From Hymenobacter monticola (lineage in GTDB: Bacteria; Bacteroidota; Bacteroidia; Cytophagales; Hymenobacteraceae): a stretch of DNA of 64,000 nucleotides. Made by a program: the position numbers and the translations under genes. The DNA is taken from the NCBI RefSeq assembly GCF_022811645.1, contig NZ_CP094534.1, positions 3,348,001 to 3,412,000 of the forward strand, given 5' to 3'. Positions 34,347 through 42,663 of this stretch are shown in pieces. Numbering within the stretch: position 1 is the stretch's first letter; every line of letters begins with the position of its first letter. A model generated the notes under the pieces. That model saw only the letters and a program-made list of their open reading frames with translations, was not told the DNA's origin and did not search any database.

Positions 34347-34940
34347 CTACATCGGCATTTCTGCAACAAAGGCAAAAAAGCCAAAAAACAGCATGAAATA
34401 AAACAGGAGCAACGCCAGCATAAGAGCAGGGATGCCGATGAAGAGGGCAAGACCGGCATCGAGCGCAAAGCCCCATCTGACCACTACGAAAACCAGCTAG
34501 CCGGCTAGCCCTACCAGGGCCAAGTAGATGCCCCAGCTCAGCACGCGTCCCATAAAATTCTTCGGCTTGACCCACCCCGTGCGGGGCTCCGGGGAGCCGG
34601 CATGCCGCGCCTTGGCCACTGGTCGAAGCAGCGTGTCGGTGGGGGCGGCGCGCAGTGGGCGAAACAACCGGGGCTTGTGCTGGCGGCGAAGCGCCCGGGT
34701 TGTTTGGGGGCTGCTTTTATAAGAGTTACCCTGCCCATCCGCCGCCGCTGCCGAAGTAGCCGTTAAGGCAAGAAGTCGCGGGGCGGCCAATGGCGTTGCG
34801 GGCCGAGGGGGCAGCGCGGCACGCCCCCGCCAATCGGCCGATGCTGGCAGTAGAGCAGGAGCTATGAAAGCCAGGCGAACGGCGCGGCAGTTGCTCAGCA
34901 GCAGGAGCAAAAGCAACAGGAGGTGGCGACGATACCCCAT
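34347..34940 (-). pseudogene. Membrane protein gene interrupted by an in-frame TAG
   Basis: From ATG 34940 the frame encodes a signal-like N-terminus (HLLLLLLLLLSNC), a Pro/Ala/Arg-rich segment, then WVKPKNFMGRVLSWGIYLALVGLAG and a TAG at 34497-34499. Reading on in the same frame for another 49 codons gives LVFVVVRWGFALDAG, LALFIGIPALMLALLLFYF and FFGFFAFVAEMPM before a second stop at 34347. The hydrophobic helix runs straight across the TAG, as if a TGG (Trp) codon had mutated. It lies ten bases downstream of the YihY gene, so it is probably co-transcribed. A real mutation, sequencing error or read-through are all possible. Family unknown. Confidence 0.55.
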
Positions 34941-34950
34941 GGCCAGCCGT

Positions 34951-35892
34951 CTATTTCTCTTCCTCCACGTTCACCAAGCGGTAGCGCACGGCCCGCTTCT
35001 TGGGCCGGATGTCCATGCCGATGCGGTGGGCATAGGCCTTCGTGAACGCCGCCCCAAAGTAGAATATCATGGCGCAGTAGAACACAAACAGCAGCACCAG
35101 CACCAGGCTGGAAGCCGGCCCGTACACCGGCCCCAAATCGCGCGCCACCAGCAGGTGGCCCAGCACCACTTCGCCCAGGCTGATGAGCACGGCCGTGAGC
35201 GCCGCCCCGCGCGTGACGGCCCGCCACGGCACCTTGGCCAGGCTCAGGGTGCGAAACGTGACGCCAAACCACGCCGCCAGAATCAGCCAGGCAATGACGG
35301 CGTTGAGCCCGCGCACCACGAAGTAGCCAAAGGTGGCGTCGAACTCGTGGATGCTTTCGGCAAATAGGCCCAGCGCCGAATCGGCCCCGAACGCCAGCAG
35401 CGACAGCCCCGCCGTGGCCAGCAGCACCCCCGCCGAGCGCGCCCGCTCGCGCAGGGCCTGCGACAGCTTGCCCGTGCCGCGCCGGGGCCGGATTTGCCAG
35501 AGCTGGTTGAGCGAGTGCTGAATGACGGTGAACAGCGTGGTGGCCACAAACAGCAGGAAGGCAAAGCCCAGCACCGTGACCAGCCGGCTGCGGGTGGGGT
35601 CGGCCACGTTCATCACAATCTGGGCCACCAGCCCGGCGGCCGAAGCGCCCACCAGGTTGCTGATTTTGGCCAGCAGCAGCTGCCGCACCAGTGAGGTGGG
35701 GTAGAGCGAGCTGAGCAGCTGAATGAGGATGATGAGGATGGGCGGCAGGGCAAACGACGTGAAAAACGCCGTGGCCGCGCCCAGCCGCAGCGGGTCGTTC
35801 TGGCCCAGCTCGCGGGCGGCGCGGTGCAGCAAAATGGGCAGCTCGCGCCACCACGGGCCCGGCAGCTCGGCCGGCGAATCTAACTTTGTCAT
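34951..35892 (-). CDS. YihY/virulence factor BrkB family membrane protein
   Basis: A 313-residue protein with about six membrane helices, typical of YihY: WWRELPILLHRAARELGQNDPLRLGAATAFFTSFALPP (helix 1 region), a middle LVTVLGFAFLLFVATTLFTVIQHSLNQLW, LATAGLSLLAFGAD, YFVVRGLNAVIAWLILAAWFG and a final VLVLLFVFYCAMIFYFGAAFTKAYA. Its molecular function is not settled. ATG 35892 (MTKLDSPAE) is chosen. A TACCTTCG box at 35945-35952 on this strand is a possible promoter for this gene and the interrupted gene after it. Confidence 0.9.
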   Translation of the reverse strand: MTKLDSPAELPGPWWRELPILLHRAARELGQNDPLRLGAATAFFTSFALPPILIILIQLLSSLYPTSLVRQLLLAKISNLVGASAAGLVAQIVMNVADPTRSRLVTVLGFAFLLFVATTLFTVIQHSLNQLWQIRPRRGTGKLSQALRERARSAGVLLATAGLSLLAFGADSALGLFAESIHEFDATFGYFVVRGLNAVIAWLILAAWFGVTFRTLSLAKVPWRAVTRGAALTAVLISLGEVVLGHLLVARDLGPVYGPASSLVLVLLFVFYCAMIFYFGAAFTKAYAHRIGMDIRPKKRAVRYRLVNVEEEK

Positions 35893-35990
35893 AAATACCC
35901 CACGGGCAACATTCCCGGCCGTAGCCGTAAGAGGCAAGCCCCCACGAAGGTACGGGCCGCCGAATGGCCCCGGTTTGCTTATCCGCATTT

Positions 35991-36518
35991 ATGTCGCCCT
36001 CCGAAACGCCGCCCCCGCTGGCCGCTACTCCGCCGCGCTCCTGGCTGCGCCGCCGCCTGCTCGACCCCTTGCTCGACTTGCTCAAAGCCGGGCTTTCGCC
36101 CTCGCAGCTGGCGCTCACGGTGGGGCTGGGCGCGGCCATTGGCCTGATACCGCTGCTGGGCGTCACCACCATCCTGAGTGCCGCCGTGGCCCTGCGTCTG
36201 CGCCTCAACGTGGCCGCCATGCAGCTGGCCACCCACCTCATGACGTTTTTCCAGCTGGCCCTGCTCATTCCGTTTCTGCGGGCCGGCGCCCGCCTGCTGG
36301 GCCAGGGCGACAAGGTGGCCGACCTCACCCTGCCCGCCCTGCGCCAGCTCATCGAGCGCGAGGGGTGGCAGGCCATCGTGCAGCTGCTGTGGCGGGCCGA
36401 GCTGGGCGCGGTGCTGCTGTGGGCCGTGGCCTGCGTGCCGCTGGTAGCGCTGCTCTACTTTGGGCTGCGGGCGGTGTTCCGGCGGGTGCTTAGCAAGCAG
36501 GAAGTAGTTGCCAGTTAG
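35991..36518 (+). CDS. DUF2062 family membrane protein
   Basis: A 175-residue protein with the DUF2062 pattern: LKAGLSPSQLALTVGLGAAIGLIPLLGVTTILS, where the basic/Gly-rich start and the GLGAAIGLIPLLG helix are typical, then AAMQLATHLMTFFQLALLIPFLRAG and a C-terminal AVLLWAVACVPLVALLYFGL. Three to four membrane helices are expected. Function unknown. Divergent from YihY. ATG 35991 (MSPSETPPP) is preferred to an upstream in-frame ATG at 35964. Confidence 0.85.
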   Translation: MSPSETPPPLAATPPRSWLRRRLLDPLLDLLKAGLSPSQLALTVGLGAAIGLIPLLGVTTILSAAVALRLRLNVAAMQLATHLMTFFQLALLIPFLRAGARLLGQGDKVADLTLPALRQLIEREGWQAIVQLLWRAELGAVLLWAVACVPLVALLYFGLRAVFRRVLSKQEVVAS

Positions 36519-36530
36519 GCTGAAAAAACG

Positions 36531-36615
36531 GTCATCCTGAGCGCAGCAAATGCTCTTATTACCGAAGAAGGGTTTGTTCAACCGGGATAAGATTTTTCGC
36601 TACGCACAGGACGAC
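36531..36615. repeat. Imperfect palindrome, family C, copy 3
   Basis: The left arm starts GTCATCCTGAGCGCAGC and the right arm ends CGCTACGCACAGGACGAC, imperfect reverse complements. It lies between the converging DUF2062 and FMN reductase genes. It resembles the copies at 28050 and 56883 but has many mismatches, so is probably old. Confidence 0.65.
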
Positions 36616-36632
36616 AGACAATTTGCTTCAAC

Positions 36633-37160
36633 TTAAAACGCCAGTAGGGCCGCCGCCTGTTCGCGCAGCAGCTGGCGCGACAGGTCGTTGTTCAGCCCGC
36701 CTTCCGCGTTCAGGTCCTTGTTGATGAAGGGCAGGCGCACGCGCTGCGGCAGCACCGTGGAGCCGAGGTACATCAGCACGTCGGTGAGGTGGGCCATGGC
36801 CAGCAGGCCGCCCTGGCCGCCGCTGCTCAGGCCCACCAGCGCCACCTTCTTGCCCTGAATGCCGCCAGGATAGGCCAGGCCATCAATAAATGCCTTAAGA
36901 GCACCGGGGAAAGAAGCGTTGTACTCTGGCACCACCACCACCAGCTTCGGCCCGGCGTCCAGCATGGCCGCCAGGCGGTTGAATTCCGGGTGGCGGCCCA
37001 CGTTGTGATACAGCGCCGTGCCCACGAAATCGTCCGGCAGCTCAGCCAGGTCCAGCAACTGGCTTTCGGCTCCTAGCTCCGTCAGCACGGTTTGGTAGTA
37101 GTTGGCAATGCGGCGGGCGCGGGACTGGGGGCGGTTGGTGCCGGCAATAACGGTTATCAA
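36633..37160 (-). CDS. NADPH-dependent FMN reductase-like protein
   Basis: A 175-residue flavodoxin-fold protein. ITVIAGTNRPQSRARRIANY is the FMN phosphate-binding N-terminus; VVVVPEYNASFPGALKAFIDGL is the hallmark of the NADPH-dependent FMN reductase family; KKVALVGLSSGGQGG follows. It likely reduces FMN, quinones or azo compounds using NAD(P)H in the cytoplasm. The start is taken as TTG at 37160 (TTG-ATA-ACC), as there is no nearby ATG. Confidence 0.9.
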   Translation of the reverse strand: MITVIAGTNRPQSRARRIANYYQTVLTELGAESQLLDLAELPDDFVGTALYHNVGRHPEFNRLAAMLDAGPKLVVVVPEYNASFPGALKAFIDGLAYPGGIQGKKVALVGLSSGGQGGLLAMAHLTDVLMYLGSTVLPQRVRLPFINKDLNAEGGLNNDLSRQLLREQAAALLAF

Positions 37161-37756
37161 GGCAAGTCAGAATAACGTGGGTTAACGAGGGGCTAACTCG
37201 GTACCTGCGCCGTTGTTTGAAGCCGCTCCGAAGACGTTCGTCAGTACAAGCCGAATGTCCGGCCCATTGCTATTAGCAGGAGAAACCGCCAAACGGGGGC
37301 TGAACAGTTCTAGCAGAGCACACCTTGTTAGCAGCTTTGGCACAGTGCAGTGCACTACAGTAGCGTTTTACAAATGAACCCTGTCTTAACTTAAAATAGG
37401 ATTTAAATGTGAAGCATAGACTGCGTATAAATACGGGCACTGACGTAGGGAACTTTCCTTGAAATTGGACTTAAGTTGTTTTAATTGACATTAATCCACA
37501 GCTGTTAGTTCTGGATAAACACGCTTAATAGATTGATAAGGGCACTTATTCAAGAAAAAATTAACCTCAAGCATAAGCTAAAAGTTATAAATTTCGTTTT
37601 TTTTAACGGGTTGTTAAGGTGATTTGAAGTTCATATGACCTGGTTTGTCGAAAAAGGCAACTTGGATTATTTTATTACGTTTAGTATTGTCCATCGGTAC
37701 AGGTTTTCTGTTCTGCTGGCCGCCAAATTCTCTTCCTTCCACTCTTACTAACTTTT
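37161..37756. other. Long AT-rich divergent intergenic region
   Basis: About 600 bases with no supported gene, the longest non-coding stretch here. It becomes strongly AT-rich from about 37370 to 37700 (runs such as TTTCGTTTTTTTTAACGG), unlike the GC-rich surroundings. It contains the 5' regions of the FMN reductase and the regulatory-domain protein. No tRNA, clear hairpin terminator or repeat family is recognised. A small RNA or a long regulated leader could be hidden here. Confidence 0.5.
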
Positions 37757-38464
37757 ATGGCATTAACTGCACATCCTTTTCACCCCGTTACCCAGGAATT
37801 GCTCCCCGGGTACCGGGACGCCTACCTCCGAGGCGATTTATCGGGTAAGAACACCGAATTGGTGGACGCTTACCTGAAAGCCAACCCCGAGAAGGGCGGC
37901 GAAGCCTTCCAGCGCTTCCACGCCCTGAAAAACAAAGGCCACAACGTGCGTCCGGTGGGCTGGCTGCAAGGCCAATTCGACCTGATTCGCACCGAGCCGG
38001 CCCGATTCCGCCAACGCGCCGGCGCCATTGTGATGGTGGCGGCTTTGCTGAGCGGCGCCGCCTTTGCCGGTACCAACCTGCGCAGTGCTTCGCGGGCTGG
38101 CGTGGGCACGGCTGCCGTTGAAGAAGCCTCGCTGACCGCTAACCTGGCCGCAAAAGCAGCCGAAGTGGCGGCTAGCAGCAAAATGTCGGTGGTGGCAGGC
38201 CGCATTCTCGACGAGAACGGCCGCCCGCTTATTGGCGCTACCGTGCTCGACCGGACCTCCGGCCGCGGCGTGAGCACCGACGCGCAAGGCCACTACCTGC
38301 TGGCCGTGCCGGCCAACCAAGTGTCGACCTTGCGGGTGGGCTACGGCGGCTACGCCGACTCCGACCTGCAAGTCAACGTGCAGAAGTATAGCATGCAAAA
38401 TGTGACGCTGCTGCCCGCCGAAGCCCCGGCGAAAGCCAAAAAACACCACTGGTGGCAATTCTAA
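37757..38464 (+). CDS. Membrane protein with C-terminal carboxypeptidase-regulatory-like domain
   Basis: A 235-residue protein. The N-terminal ~85 residues have no signal peptide and look cytoplasmic and helical (DAYLRGDLSGKNTELVDAYL, GGEAFQRFHALKNKG). One membrane helix follows (AGAIVMVAALLSGAAFAG, about 95-112). After a linker, residues about 147-225 form a carboxypeptidase-D regulatory-like beta-sandwich: VVAGRILDENGRPLIGATV, GRGVSTDAQGHYLLAVP and TLRVGYGGYADSDLQVNV. This is the layout of a single-pass anti-sigma-like or signal-transducing protein with an external sensing domain; that role is inferred. It ends in a basic/aromatic tail (KAKKHHWWQF). Confidence 0.75.
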   Translation: MALTAHPFHPVTQELLPGYRDAYLRGDLSGKNTELVDAYLKANPEKGGEAFQRFHALKNKGHNVRPVGWLQGQFDLIRTEPARFRQRAGAIVMVAALLSGAAFAGTNLRSASRAGVGTAAVEEASLTANLAAKAAEVAASSKMSVVAGRILDENGRPLIGATVLDRTSGRGVSTDAQGHYLLAVPANQVSTLRVGYGGYADSDLQVNVQKYSMQNVTLLPAEAPAKAKKHHWWQF

Positions 38465-38711
38465 GTACCTAAGTTACCCTTCGGGACACTCTGCTTGGCG
38501 GCAGCATGCTCTGAACAAAGGAGGAAGAGAAACCCGGCAGACCAGCCCGTTCCACTACCTCCATTCCACTGATGGTGCGGCTGCAATGGCCCGGGTTCCG
38601 GCCCGAAGCCACGGCGCCAAAACCGAGTATCTGTATCGGCAGGTGCTCCCCGAATAAGCTGTTTTCTCTGGCCGGCCGCTTCCGCGAGCGGCCCGGCCGG
38701 AGGAAACAATG

Positions 38712-38742
38712 AAGCCCGGCCACCTGCCACGGCCGGGTTTAT
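38712..38742 (+). terminator. Hairpin terminator before the Roadblock-like pair
   Basis: CCCGGCC (38715-38721) pairs with GGCCGGG (38731-38737) and is followed by TTTATTA. It lies about 250 bases after the preceding gene, so a long 3' untranslated region or an unannotated transcript ends here. Confidence 0.65.
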
Positions 38743-38760
38743 TAGCGCTCCTTACTATAA

Positions 38761-39183
38761 ATGAACTTACCGTTTTTCAACCGACTGCCCCTGCGGAAAT
38801 TGACTGTAGCAACCGACGACGAAATGGCGAAACGCTCCAAGGAAGTAATCGAAGGCCTGCTGCAGGATTTGCCGGACTTGCTGATGGCCTGCGTGGTCAA
38901 CACGCAGTCGGGGCGGGTGGTGGCGTCCTACACGGTGAGCAACGCCTACAACCCCAATCAAATTAGCCTGCGCAACGCCAAGCTACTGCGCATCATGGAC
39001 GAGGCGCTGGCGGCGAAGGCTTGGGTGGGCGGCCCGCTCACCGACATCTCGGTGATGCTGGAAGACCAGCTGCACCACCTGCGCCCCATGCACAACGGCA
39101 AGTGGTACTGCTTCCTGGCCGTGCACACCGCCGACGCCAACCTGGGCATTGCCAAGGAAATCATGCGTCGGCATACTTCTTAA
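38761..39183 (+). CDS. Roadblock/LC7-like protein, first of a tandem pair
   Basis: A 140-residue cytoplasmic protein. Its core, LLQDLPDLLMACVVNTQSGRVVASYTV, a helical segment (LRNAKLLRIMDEALAA), ISVMLEDQLHHLRPM, GKWYCFLAVHTADANLGIAKEIM, has the order of a Roadblock/LC7 domain (short helix, beta-hairpin, long helix, three strands, helix). Bacterial Roadblock proteins such as MglB regulate small Ras-like GTPases. No GTPase gene is in the window. It shares this pattern with the next gene. Assignment is by pattern, not search. Confidence 0.65.
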   Translation: MNLPFFNRLPLRKLTVATDDEMAKRSKEVIEGLLQDLPDLLMACVVNTQSGRVVASYTVSNAYNPNQISLRNAKLLRIMDEALAAKAWVGGPLTDISVMLEDQLHHLRPMHNGKWYCFLAVHTADANLGIAKEIMRRHTS

Positions 39184-39239
39184 TAGATTTTTGACTGTTT
39201 AAACATTTTTCTTTTTTCCAACCCCCACAAACCCGTTTT

Positions 39240-39614
39240 ATGTCTGCTGTTACCGTATCCCCCAAGCAAACCATCAAAGACATCATGGCCGAACTGCCCA
39301 CGCTGCTGGCCGTGGCCGTAGTAGAAGTTGAAACCGGCATGCCGCTGGCTTCACACACCAACGTGGCCGATTTCGATATCGAAACCGCCGCTGCTTACAA
39401 CACCGAAGTGGTGAAAGCCAAGCTGAAAGCCATCAAGGCCCTGAACCTGAACCAGACCGTGCAGGACATCCTGCTGACGCTGACTGACCAGCTGCACCTG
39501 CTGAAGCTCTCGCCCACCGGCGACAAGTTCATCTACCTGGCCGTGAACTCGCGCGACACCAACCTCGCCCAAGCCCGTCAGATTATGAAAATGTACTCGG
39601 CCAGCCTGGACTAA
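39240..39614 (+). CDS. Roadblock/LC7-like protein, second of a tandem pair
   Basis: A 124-residue paralog of the preceding gene, 56 bases downstream. Matching blocks: LPTLLAVAVVEVETGMPLASHT, VKAKLKAIKALNL, VQDILLTLTDQLHLLKL, DKFIYLAVNSRDTNLAQARQIM. It lacks the ~20-residue N-terminal lead of the first copy. Together they could form a heterodimer, as Roadblock domains usually dimerise. The pair is likely one transcript, ended by the hairpin at 39638-39675. Confidence 0.65.
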   Translation: MSAVTVSPKQTIKDIMAELPTLLAVAVVEVETGMPLASHTNVADFDIETAAAYNTEVVKAKLKAIKALNLNQTVQDILLTLTDQLHLLKLSPTGDKFIYLAVNSRDTNLAQARQIMKMYSASLD

Positions 39615-39637
39615 GTTAAACGGCCTTTGCCTGTTGG

Positions 39638-39675
39638 GCAGCCCGTCGGCGTTTTGCCGGCGGGCTGCTCTTTTT
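39638..39675 (+). terminator. Terminator of the Roadblock-like pair
   Basis: GCAGCCCGTCGGC (39638-39650) pairs with GCCGGCGGGCTGC (39655-39667) with one mismatch, followed by TCTTTTT. Confidence 0.9.
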
Positions 39676-39697
39676 ATGAAGTCGTTTGAGCGAGTCG

Positions 39698-39777
39698 GAA
39701 CGTGTACCCCGAAGCTCTGCTTCGGCTCGCGTAGATGTCGTTCAACGAGCCGAAGCGGAGCTTCGGGGTACTCGTTC
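39698..39777. repeat. Dispersed palindrome, family A, copy 2
   Basis: Left arm GAACGTGTACCCCGAAGCTC... and right arm ...GAGCTTCGGGGTACTCGTTC pair over about 32 bases with a few mismatches. It shares its core with copies at 32773-32861 and 55393-55473. It lies between the Roadblock-like pair and the MATE gene. Confidence 0.85.
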
Positions 39778-39840
39778 TGCTACCCAAACAGTAGGCCGCA
39801 ACCTCGGCCGAATGCGGGCACCGCCCGTACTGATGGACCT

Positions 39841-41256
39841 ATGCACCCCATCGCTGCCCGCCCCAACCTCACCCAAGGCTCCATTCTGAAAGCGCTGCTC
39901 ACGTTGGCACTGCCCATCGTATTCGGCAACCTGCTCCAGACCGGCTACCAGCTGGTCGATGCCTTTTGGGTGGGGCGGCTGGGGGCCAGCGCGGTGGCGG
40001 CCGTGGCCGTGAGCTTCCCGGTCAATTTCCTGCTGATTGCGCTGGGGTCGGGGTTTTCGGTGGCGGGCTCGGTGCTGGTGGCCCAGAACTACGGCGCCCG
40101 CAACTTGCCCATGGTGAACCACATTGCAGCCCAAACGCTGGTGCTCGAAACCGGTCTGGCGCTGGTGCTCACGGCGGTGGCGCACTGGGGCTCGCCGCTC
40201 ATTCTGCGGCTGATAGGGGTGGGGCCCGACATCTTCGCGCAGGCCAACCAATTTCAGCGCATTCTGTTTCTAGGGCTGGGGTTCAACTTCGGCTTTCTCA
40301 TGTTTCAGGCCCTGATGCGGGGCGTGGGCGAGGTGCGCATTCCGCTCTACATCAACATCGGCACGCTGGCGCTCAACTTCCTGCTCGACCCGCTTTTCAT
40401 TTATGGCTGGGGGCCGGTGCCGGCGTATGGGGTGGCGGGCGCGGCCGTGGCCACCCTGGTGACGCAGGCGCTGAGCGTGGCGGTGGGCATCATGGTCCTG
40501 CTGCGGGGGCGTTCGGGCATTCAGTTGTCTTTTAAGGCATTTAAGCCTGACTTTGCGCTAATGCGCCGGGCGGTGAAGCTCGGCGTGCCCTCGTCCATCG
40601 AGCTGTCGGCCCGGGCGCTGGGGCTGTCGATGATGACGGTGCTGGCGGCGGCTTTTGGCACCACGGTGCTGGCCACCTACGGCATTGGCTCGCGCATTCT
40701 GGCGCTGGGCATCATCCCGGCGCTGGGCATCTCGCTGGCTTGCTCCACACTGGTGGCCCAAAACATCGGGGCGCGCAACCTACCTCGCGCCGTGAAAACG
40801 GCTAACTACGCCATTGCCATTAGCTTCGGCGGGCTGCTGGTGGTGGGGCTGCTGGGCTACCTGGCGGCCGGGCCCCTGGTGCGGTTTTTCTTGAAAGGCG
40901 ACGAGGCCGTGAGCCGGGATGCCATCGAGTTTGTGCGCATTGCCGTGTTCAGCCTTTGCTTCACGGGGGCACAGCAGTCGGTGTCGGGGGCCTTGCGCGG
41001 CTCGGGCAACACGCTGTCAGCCATGATGCTGACCATCATCGGCGTGTGGGTGTTTCAGTTTCCGGTGGCTTGGTACCTGTCGCAGCACACGGCGCTGGGC
41101 TTCCACGGCCTGTGGTGGTCGTTTGTGGTGGCCAACGTGCTGGCCGCCATACTGGCGCTGCTCTGGTACCTGCGCGGCGACTGGAAAGGCAGCGACCTGG
41201 CCGACCCGCTGCAAGGCAAAGCCAACCAGGCGGTACAACTGGAAGAGAAGCCGTAG
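39841..41256 (+). CDS. MATE family efflux transporter
   Basis: A 471-residue transporter with twelve membrane helices in two similar halves, as in MATE multidrug/Na+ or H+ antiporters. Typical features: LTLALPIVFGNLLQTGYQLVDAFWVGRLG in helix 1, a LVAQNYGAR motif after helix 3 and its equivalent LVAQNIGAR in the second half, ALMRGVGEVRIPLYI and ALRGSGNTLSAMML. The substrate is unknown. ATG 39841 (MHPIAARPN) is preferred; the open frame upstream runs through the family A palindrome. Confidence 0.93.
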   Translation: MHPIAARPNLTQGSILKALLTLALPIVFGNLLQTGYQLVDAFWVGRLGASAVAAVAVSFPVNFLLIALGSGFSVAGSVLVAQNYGARNLPMVNHIAAQTLVLETGLALVLTAVAHWGSPLILRLIGVGPDIFAQANQFQRILFLGLGFNFGFLMFQALMRGVGEVRIPLYINIGTLALNFLLDPLFIYGWGPVPAYGVAGAAVATLVTQALSVAVGIMVLLRGRSGIQLSFKAFKPDFALMRRAVKLGVPSSIELSARALGLSMMTVLAAAFGTTVLATYGIGSRILALGIIPALGISLACSTLVAQNIGARNLPRAVKTANYAIAISFGGLLVVGLLGYLAAGPLVRFFLKGDEAVSRDAIEFVRIAVFSLCFTGAQQSVSGALRGSGNTLSAMMLTIIGVWVFQFPVAWYLSQHTALGFHGLWWSFVVANVLAAILALLWYLRGDWKGSDLADPLQGKANQAVQLEEKP

Positions 41257-41278
41257 GGATGAAGAAATGAGGCATGAA

Positions 41279-41312
41279 ACATAATCAGGTTTTTCTAGAA
41301 ATCTGATTATGT
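41279..41312. terminator. AT-rich bidirectional hairpin between converging transporters
   Basis: ACATAATCAG at 41279-41288 pairs with CTGATTATGT at 41303-41312, and the centre contains a TTTCTAGAAA palindrome. It lies between the ends of the MATE and MFS genes, in a position to stop both transcripts. Confidence 0.7.
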
Positions 41313-41314
41313 TC

Positions 41315-42529
41315 TCACTTCTCACCTTTATGCGCTGCCAGCCCCGCCACGGCCGCCAGGCACAGTGCAAACCATGCCCACGGCAGCCGCAAATCGAGCA
41401 CCGACAGCGCTCCAAACACCAGCGTGGTGCCAAAGCTGGCCAGCCCCTGAAACGCCTGGTTGAGGCCGAAAATCTCGCCCCGGTCGGCTTCGGTGGTGCG
41501 GTGGGCCAGGAGGCCTTCGAGCAAGCCCTGAATGAGGGAAAGGGTGAGGCAATCGATGGTAACCAGCACGTAGAGGGCGGTTTTTGAAGTGCCAATCAGC
41601 CCGTAGCCGGCCAGCACCGGCACGCCCAGCGCCGCCAGCCACACAATGGCGCGGCGCTGGTTGATGCGGTCGGCGAGGTAGGCATAGAACCCGTAGTTCA
41701 GCACCACGCTCAGGGCCCCGAAGTACATGAAAAAGTAGGAAATGCTGCGTGCATCCAGGTGCAGCGGCCCCAGGCTGGCAAACGGCACGAAGTAGAAATA
41801 GTATCCCGTGCTGAGGGTGAGGGCCACTTGCGTGAGCACAATGCGCCGGATGCCGGGGTTCTGCCGGTTTTTTTCGCGCAGCCGCGCCCACAGCGTGAGC
41901 GGGTTGATGGCCAGCGCCAGTTCGGCGCGTAGCTCGGTGCCGCGCACGCCGTTGCGCTGCCGGTGAGTTTCGGGCAGCCACAGGGTGAGCAGCACGTTCA
42001 GCGCGGCCAGGGCCAGCGCCAGGCGTACCACGTAGGTAGCCTGCAGTCCGGCCGGCACCTGCAGCGAGGTGAGGAGCAGCCCCGACGCCATGGGTCCCAG
42101 CACGAAGCCCAGCGAAATGATGGCGCCCTCGATGCCCAGGTTGCGAAACAGCTGCTCGGGCCGCGAACTGTCGGTGATGGCCGAGCGCACCGTGGCGTAC
42201 ATGCCGTTGGTAAGCCCATCGGAAACCCGGTTGACGAAGTACAGGCCCGCCCGCACCGGCAGCAGCAGGGCATTGGCCAGCAGCGTGCCCAAGGCCGAAA
42301 GCAGGAAGATGGGCCGACGCCCGTAGCCGTCGCCCAGCCGCCCCAGCAGCGGCGCCGAAAACAGCTGCACGCCCAAAAACAAGCCCGTGCCCACCGAAAG
42401 CCACAACTGCGGCTGCCGCAGCCCGCGCACAAACTCCGGCAGCACCGGCCCAATGGCGGCTCCCACCACTACATCAACCAGAATGATGGCGTACAGCAGC
42501 GGTAAGGTTCGGCGAGGGAGGGGCGGCAT
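41315..42529 (-). CDS. MFS transporter (TetA-like)
   Basis: A 404-residue major-facilitator protein with twelve helices. The A-motif between helices 2 and 3 is LLGRLGDGYGRRPIFLLSALG, as in drug-H+ antiporters of the TetA type. Other features: AAIGPVLPEFVRGL in helix 1, NGMYATVRSAITDSSRPEQ and GFVLGPMASGLLL (helix 5 antiporter motif). Export of a drug or metabolite is expected; the substrate is unknown. Starts at ATG 42529 or GTG 42535. A TTATTTTG box at 42535-42542 on this strand is five bases before the ATG. Confidence 0.88.
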   Translation of the reverse strand: MPPLPRRTLPLLYAIILVDVVVGAAIGPVLPEFVRGLRQPQLWLSVGTGLFLGVQLFSAPLLGRLGDGYGRRPIFLLSALGTLLANALLLPVRAGLYFVNRVSDGLTNGMYATVRSAITDSSRPEQLFRNLGIEGAIISLGFVLGPMASGLLLTSLQVPAGLQATYVVRLALALAALNVLLTLWLPETHRQRNGVRGTELRAELALAINPLTLWARLREKNRQNPGIRRIVLTQVALTLSTGYYFYFVPFASLGPLHLDARSISYFFMYFGALSVVLNYGFYAYLADRINQRRAIVWLAALGVPVLAGYGLIGTSKTALYVLVTIDCLTLSLIQGLLEGLLAHRTTEADRGEIFGLNQAFQGLASFGTTLVFGALSVLDLRLPWAWFALCLAAVAGLAAHKGEK

Positions 42530-42663
42530 CTCCACAAAATAACGTCTTTATTCGCCGGCAAATGGCCTTTTGCTTTCGTCAGGCGTAGAAACTGGGCTCG
42601 TGTTGGCTACCAAACCAACCAAGCCTGCGCCCGACCAAGCGTGGGTGGCGGCAGGACGAGGCA

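Noticed and set aside
37161..37756. A tRNA or rRNA gene in the AT-rich gap
   Set aside because: No cloverleaf, no TTCRANNC arm and no conserved rRNA segment was found; the composition also does not fit a stable RNA gene.
38461..38730. A small minus-strand gene in the gap before the Roadblock-like pair
   Set aside because: The two overlapping open frames there differ only by reading frame, have no recognisable domain and no start-region signal.
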